From contig DHOO01000020.1 in NCBI GenBank assembly GCA_002409975.1, positions 1 through 9,365 of the forward strand: DNA of 9,365 bases, written 5' to 3'. The notes under the pieces are model-generated. The model did no database searches, was not told where the DNA came from, and worked only from the letters and a program-made list of their open reading frames with translations. Origin of the DNA: Firmicutes bacterium UBA5388. GTDB taxonomy: Bacteria; Bacillota; UBA4882; UBA10575. The position numbers were made by a program, and so were the translations under genes. Position 1 is the first letter of the stretch. Every line of letters starts with the position of its first letter. Of the stretch, positions 6,006 to 9,365 are shown piece after piece.

Positions 6006-6983
6006 CTAATTCACCCGCGGATCCAATTGTTTGTAGACTACTTCCGCCAGCAGATTCATGATAAGTACGGTCACGGTCATAAAGAGAAAAACGCCTTGAA
6101 TTAAGGGATAATCGCGAACTATAACCGCCTCCCTAAGCAACCGTCCCACTCCCGGATAATTAAAGACATTTTCCACCAAAATCGCGCCATTAAAAACTGT
6201 GCTCAGACTTAAAAAGGCTCTGGTCACCACTGGCGCTAAAGCGTTTTTAAGTGCATGGCGGAAAAGAAGACGCCGTTTACGTAAACCTTTAGCTTGCGCC
6301 GTGCGCATGAAATCCTTGGTCAATACGTTAATTATGGTATTCCGCGCCAAGAGATAAAAGTCTGCTAACCTTGTTACCGATAATGTCATAATTGGAAGAA
6401 AAGCATGCGCTGCTAAATCGTTAAAACGCGCAAACCCCGTCTTAAAATTGGCAAAGGGAGTAATCCCCCCGGCCAACGGAAACCAGCGCAAACGCGCCGC
6501 CACAAAGAAAAGCAGAAAAACACCTACTAAAAAAGTGGGAATCTCTGAACAGACAATCATGATTAAATACAATCCTTGGTCCATGCTCTCATTTCGTCGC
6601 CAAGCGGACAGGCTCCCCAACAAGGTTCCCCCGAGTCCGCCAAGAACAAGGGCGATTATGGAGATTGTTAAGGTCCACGGAATCCGGTTTAAAATAATCC
6701 GGCCAACAGTTTCATTAAAATAAATACTATAACCCAAGTCCCCTCGTCCCAGACACGCCAGATAAGTTACATATTGCCGCAGCAGGGGTTGATCCAACCC
6801 GTAATAGGCTTTATAGCGGTCAATCTGTTCCTTTGTATAAATAATAGTAATACTTCCTTCCTCCGTTGACAAAAAAGTAAAAGGATCTCCCGGCATAAGC
6901 CGGGGGAGGAAGAAATTCATACTGACAATCACCAAAAAGGTAAGCGCATATTCAATAATTTTCCTGCTGAGCCCTTGTGACAT
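6006..6983 (-). CDS. ABC importer permease, DppB/NikB type
   Basis: A 325-residue integral membrane permease, partner of the DppC-type protein that follows. The N-terminal helix (about 10-27) leads into PRLMPGDPF (27-35), the DppB/NikB hallmark, then a periplasm-facing segment with YGLDQPLLRQY (61-71) and LGRGDLGYS (78-86), and five further hydrophobic stretches. The EAA loop is at about 229-249 (AQAKGLRKRRLLFRHALKNAL), and LVENVFNYPGVGRLL (269-283) is also typical of the family. Only 2 nt separate its ATG from the stop codon of the solute-binding protein gene, so it lies within one operon. Length and motifs are complete, with no sign of decay. OppB-like peptide permease and NikB-like metal-chelate permease cannot be told apart here. 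Confidence 0.95.
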   Translation of the reverse strand: MSQGLSRKIIEYALTFLVIVSMNFFLPRLMPGDPFTFLSTEEGSITIIYTKEQIDRYKAYYGLDQPLLRQYVTYLACLGRGDLGYSIYFNETVGRIILNRIPWTLTISIIALVLGGLGGTLLGSLSAWRRNESMDQGLYLIMIVCSEIPTFLVGVFLLFFVAARLRWFPLAGGITPFANFKTGFARFNDLAAHAFLPIMTLSVTRLADFYLLARNTIINVLTKDFMRTAQAKGLRKRRLLFRHALKNALAPVVTRAFLSLSTVFNGAILVENVFNYPGVGRLLREAVIVRDYPLIQGVFLFMTVTVLIMNLLAEVVYKQLDPRVN

Positions 6984-6985
6984 GT

Positions 6986-8557
6986 TTACTTGAACTCAAG
7001 ATAGGATAATTTGTTATGAGTAACTTCATGATGGTCAAACATATAACGCCACCCATCATATTTTTCAGGACGATACACAATATAACCAGTGGTGTTATAG
7101 AGTGGAAGCTGTGGAATTTCTTCCGCAATCACCGCCTGCAACTCCATAACCAGTTCCTTCCTGCGCTCCGGATTCATCTCCCGTAACTGCCGCTGGCAGA
7201 GTTCATTAATACGCACATTAGTATAACCGGGGATGCCATCCGCAGACGGGCTGCAACCAACCCCTTCTTCCCGCGCATATAAACTGCGCAAAAGATCGGC
7301 GTCATTACCCCAACCGCCGTGGCCATAAAGCACCATTTCATACTCTTTGTTTTTTACCGCCGCATCCCTCGTCTTCATATCCACGCTCTTAACCTGCACT
7401 TTAAGACCTACTGTGCCCAAGCTGATCTTGAGCAGCTCCGCGATTCTGAGCTCCGCATTGTTGTTCCCCGTTAACAAGGTAAAAGCATATTCTTTCCCCT
7501 CTAATAATTCCTTGGCCCGCTCTGGATAATACCCGTATTGTTTTGCCTCGTGATTAAACCAAATATGATCCACGGGCAGATAACCCGCGCTTGCCGGTCT
7601 CGCTGCTCCGCGAGCCACCTTTTCCACCAATTCGTCCTGGTCTACAGCATAGGCAATAGCCTGCCGGAGACTCTTCTCTTTAAACTCAGGGCGTTTCTCC
7701 ATATTAAAAATCAGACGGTAACCCCAAAAGGCCGGGTTCCTTTTGAGCGCAAACTCTTTTTTATCTTCATATTTAGCTAACAAATCCGGGCTCACAGAAG
7801 TTAAATCGATTTCTCCTTGATCAAAGGCTAAAATACCATCACTGACCGGCACAAACTGAATAACATCCACCCTTGGCTGCGGTCCCCAGTAGTCAGAAAA
7901 AGCTTCGAATCTGTACGCGCCCTGTTCCCGATCGTACGCCTTAAGCACATACGGGCCGCAGCCAATCACCGCCTCAGGAGTATTAAACTTCTTCGGATCA
8001 TCGACTTTCGCCCAAATATGTTCAGGAATAATACGCATCGCCCCCAGACGTTCTAAAACAGTGGCATTCGCCGTCTCCACCACTATTTTAACGGTATGTT
8101 CGTCAACAACTTCGATCGCGGCCACCAGATTTCCCTTTCCTTCTTGCAGTTTATCAAAGACTGGCGGATGAACGGCAAAATAGCTAAAAGAAAACTTGAC
8201 ATCTTCCGCCGTTAAGTTCTGTCCGTCATGCCACTTAACATCTTCTCGCAGCGTAAAAATATACTCCTTCCCGTCGGAAGAAACCTCCCATTGCTCCGCC
8301 AACCAAGGAATTAGACCCTCCTCTCCCCTTTGCAGGAGACTGTCAAAGAGCAACTGCATTTTAAAGATCCCCGGCCCCCGTTGATAATGGCCGTACGGGG
8401 TAGGATAACCCCAATCTCCACCCTCCAAGTTAATCACCAACGGTTGTTGGTCCGCGGAGGCCTTTTCTGACTTCTTATTGAAAATACAACCGGACATATT
8501 CACACACATGACAGCAATAATGATAAAGATAAAACAATTCATTAATTTTCTACGCAT
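6986..8557 (-). CDS. Lipoprotein solute-binding protein of a peptide/nickel-class ABC importer (SBP_bac_5)
   Basis: A 523-residue extracytoplasmic receptor that captures the importer's substrate. The N-terminus has a basic start (MRRK), a hydrophobic core, and a lipobox ending NMSGC with Cys 24 as the lipidated residue, so the protein should be anchored to the outer face of the membrane. Family blocks follow: PWLAEQWEVSSDGKEYIFTLR, then VKWHDGQNLTAEDVKFSF, the signature used to recognise SBP_bac_5; later GCGPYVLK and LRQAIAYAVDQDELV. The C-terminus has a distinctive MFDHHEVTHNKLSYL, with three histidines close together. I chose the ATG at 8557 because AGAGGA lies 6 nt upstream; an in-frame ATG at 8575 with a weaker site would add six residues. 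It follows the FmdE gene by about 50 nt. Ligand unknown: a peptide, a nickel or other metal chelate, or another small molecule. Confidence 0.94.
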   Translation of the reverse strand: MRRKLMNCFIFIIIAVMCVNMSGCIFNKKSEKASADQQPLVINLEGGDWGYPTPYGHYQRGPGIFKMQLLFDSLLQRGEEGLIPWLAEQWEVSSDGKEYIFTLREDVKWHDGQNLTAEDVKFSFSYFAVHPPVFDKLQEGKGNLVAAIEVVDEHTVKIVVETANATVLERLGAMRIIPEHIWAKVDDPKKFNTPEAVIGCGPYVLKAYDREQGAYRFEAFSDYWGPQPRVDVIQFVPVSDGILAFDQGEIDLTSVSPDLLAKYEDKKEFALKRNPAFWGYRLIFNMEKRPEFKEKSLRQAIAYAVDQDELVEKVARGAARPASAGYLPVDHIWFNHEAKQYGYYPERAKELLEGKEYAFTLLTGNNNAELRIAELLKISLGTVGLKVQVKSVDMKTRDAAVKNKEYEMVLYGHGGWGNDADLLRSLYAREEGVGCSPSADGIPGYTNVRINELCQRQLREMNPERRKELVMELQAVIAEEIPQLPLYNTTGYIVYRPEKYDGWRYMFDHHEVTHNKLSYLEFK

Positions 8558-8607
8558 GACCATTCCTCTTTTCATGAGCTTGTTCCCTTTTTCCTTTGCT
8601 ACTGCCG

Positions 8608-9132
8608 CTACCAGCCCCTGGAATAATCGTTAAAACAATCCAGACAAACTGTTTTCCCTTCTTTCAACCTCATTTTATGTTCAGCAGCGCCTTCACCGCA
8701 ATGTTCACAAATAACGGTCGTAAATAAGCGAGCCTTCGGTGGCAGTTCAAAAACAGGCTCCTTGAAAACAAACAATTCCTCTAACGGTGCCTGTAAAATA
8801 TAGTCTTGCCGTTCCTTGCGGTCCATCTCTTTAGACAAGGGCTTCAGAACTATTCTAATTTTTTCTCCGCTACTCCGCTGAAAAAAAGTAAACGCCATCT
8901 TCCCAGTGTCCCGATAAAGCAGATTCCCTTTACCAAAAGTACAACCAGTAATCACCTGCACCGCATCGACCCCGCAGGCATCATTCTCGGTCACACAGAC
9001 GATCTGCTCATCAGGCGAAAACTTCATCCCCAATTTTAAGGCGCCGGCCTCAGCTGCTCTAAAGCCAATCGCCAATCCCGGGCAGTGATGACCGTGAAAC
9101 CGCACACATTTTTCCCATAATTCTTGTTCCAA
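8608..9132 (-). CDS. FmdE-family protein with C-terminal zinc ribbon
   Basis: A 174-residue soluble protein of the FmdE family, named after a gene of the molybdenum formylmethanofuran dehydrogenase operon of methanogens; the biochemical role is not established. The signature FHGHHCPGLAIG is at 12-23 with His/Cys clustered as if to bind metal. A second block, ENDACGVDAVQVITGCTFGKGNL (49-71), carries more conserved cysteines, and GKMAFTFF follows. The C-terminus has CEHC (142-145) and CLDC (163-166), a four-cysteine zinc ribbon. Initiation is at TTG (9132), preceded by AAGGGGG about 7 nt away; no ATG or GTG fits without losing the HGHHCPG motif. It is first in the operon, after an attenuator, and precedes the ABC importer genes. 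This suggests a linked metal- or cofactor-related job, by inference only. Confidence 0.93.
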   Translation of the reverse strand: MEQELWEKCVRFHGHHCPGLAIGFRAAEAGALKLGMKFSPDEQIVCVTENDACGVDAVQVITGCTFGKGNLLYRDTGKMAFTFFQRSSGEKIRIVLKPLSKEMDRKERQDYILQAPLEELFVFKEPVFELPPKARLFTTVICEHCGEGAAEHKMRLKEGKTVCLDCFNDYSRGW

Positions 9133-9150
9133 TCTGACACCCCCTTCGTC

Positions 9151-9209
9151 CTAAAAATAAAACCCACGAAAGGCTCTGCATCAATCGACAATGCTACCCT
9201 TCGTGGGTT
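9151..9209 (-). terminator. Rho-independent terminator inside the FmdE operon leader (attenuator)
   Basis: AACCCACGAAGGG (9197-9209) pairs with CCTTTCGTGGGTT (9161-9173), giving about 12 pairs, and TTTTATTTTT follows on the minus strand. The 23-nt apex contains a second small GCAT/ATGC stem. Because a strong promoter lies just upstream and no full gene comes between, the structure terminates the FmdE leader itself rather than an upstream gene, and it ends about 20 nt before the TTG start. Confidence 0.85.
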
Positions 9210-9256
9210 AATCTCGCTATAAAAAGCAAAATATGAAAAGGTCTTCGTGACCTCAT
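9194..9256 (-). CDS. Possible 20-codon leader peptide (upstream ORF) in the FmdE leader
   Basis: An ATG at 9256 opens a 20-codon frame, basic at first (MRSRRPF) and then hydrophobic (HILLFIARL), ending with TAG at 9194-9196. The ATG sits at the expected transcription start, so the message would be leaderless with no Shine-Dalgarno. The stop falls directly after the 5' arm of the attenuator stem, so a ribosome finishing this frame would cover that arm. A frame this short can arise by chance. Confidence 0.3.
   Translation of the reverse strand: MRSRRPFHILLFIARLTHEG
9233..9256 (-). other. Small upstream hairpin in the FmdE leader
   Basis: AGGTC and GACCT form a 5-bp stem around an ACGAA loop, extendable by ATGA/TCAT across a few unpaired Ts. 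The loop repeats the CACGAAG found in the terminator's 5' arm, so it could in principle pair with TTCGTG in the 3' arm and act as an antiterminator. Confidence 0.45.
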
Positions 9257-9263
9257 TTTTATT

Positions 9264-9293
9264 ATTATATCAAGCACAGCAAAGAGTTGTCAA
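9264..9293 (-). promoter_or_regulatory. Sigma-A-type promoter of the FmdE-ABC importer operon
   Basis: Perfect TTGACA (9288-9293) and perfect TATAAT (9264-9269) are 18 nt apart on the minus strand. Initiation is expected near 9256-9258. No competing promoter is seen between here and the ATPase gene, consistent with a single five-gene transcript. Confidence 0.88.
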
Positions 9294-9319
9294 GGCTATC
9301 AAGAACTAAGCTTTTGGCG

Positions 9320-9349
9320 TTGTATCCTTTTTAAAAGGACTCAATACAA
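9320..9349. repeat. Imperfect inverted repeat upstream of the FmdE operon promoter
   Basis: TCCTTTT (9325-9331) and AAAAGGA (9333-9339) form a near-perfect inner palindrome, flanked by TTGTA (9320-9324) and TACAA (9345-9349) with a 5-nt bulge on one side. It lies about 30 bp upstream of the -35 box. It could be a regulator binding site or the end of a neighbouring transcription unit; no T-run follows on either strand. Confidence 0.45.
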
Positions 9350-9365
9350 TATATGGTGTTTGACT

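Noticed and set aside
6448..6723. 91-codon plus-strand frame opposite the permease gene
   Set aside because: It is a basic, low-complexity shadow of the DppB-type permease with no ribosome binding site or recognisable domain.

Overview
The window looks like the chromosome of an anaerobic, low- to mid-GC Firmicute (Clostridia-type). The evidence is a canonical T-box tRNA-sensing leader, strong GGAGG-type ribosome binding sites, TTGACA/TATAAT promoters, and a DUF3842 protein, a family I associate with anaerobic Firmicutes. I cannot name the species from sequence alone.

Layout. Nearly everything reads on the minus strand. Right block (9365 down to 3460): a strong promoter, a leader of about 125 nt that contains a complete Rho-independent terminator (a likely attenuator), then five closely packed genes. 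These encode an FmdE-family protein with a TTG start, a lipoprotein solute-binding protein of the peptide/nickel (SBP_bac_5) family, two permeases of the DppB/NikB and DppC/NikC types, and one polypeptide carrying both ATPase domains. Together they form one complete ABC importer headed by an FmdE protein; its substrate is not evident. Middle (3012-3446): a lone plus-strand DUF3842 gene, convergent with the ATPase gene and only 13 nt from it. Left block (2802 down to 30): a sigma-70-type promoter, a threonine T-box leader with its terminator/antiterminator switch, a Nudix hydrolase, threonyl-tRNA synthetase (thrS), and a perfect-palindrome terminator.

How the genes work together. The T-box should let uncharged tRNA-Thr switch on both the Nudix gene and thrS. 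The Nudix protein has the Ap4A-hydrolase/MutT-like look, so removal of dinucleotide by-products of ThrRS is an attractive but untested explanation for the pairing. In the other block, the FmdE protein and importer share one transcript, so they probably act in one uptake or metal/cofactor process under attenuation control.

The least explained items are the FmdE-importer leader (attenuator plus a possible leaderless 20-codon upstream ORF), the FmdE-importer pairing itself, the T-box Nudix-thrS operon, and a possible dispersed-repeat remnant that seems to supply the end of the ATPase gene. No tRNA, rRNA, CRISPR array, transposase or integrase was seen.
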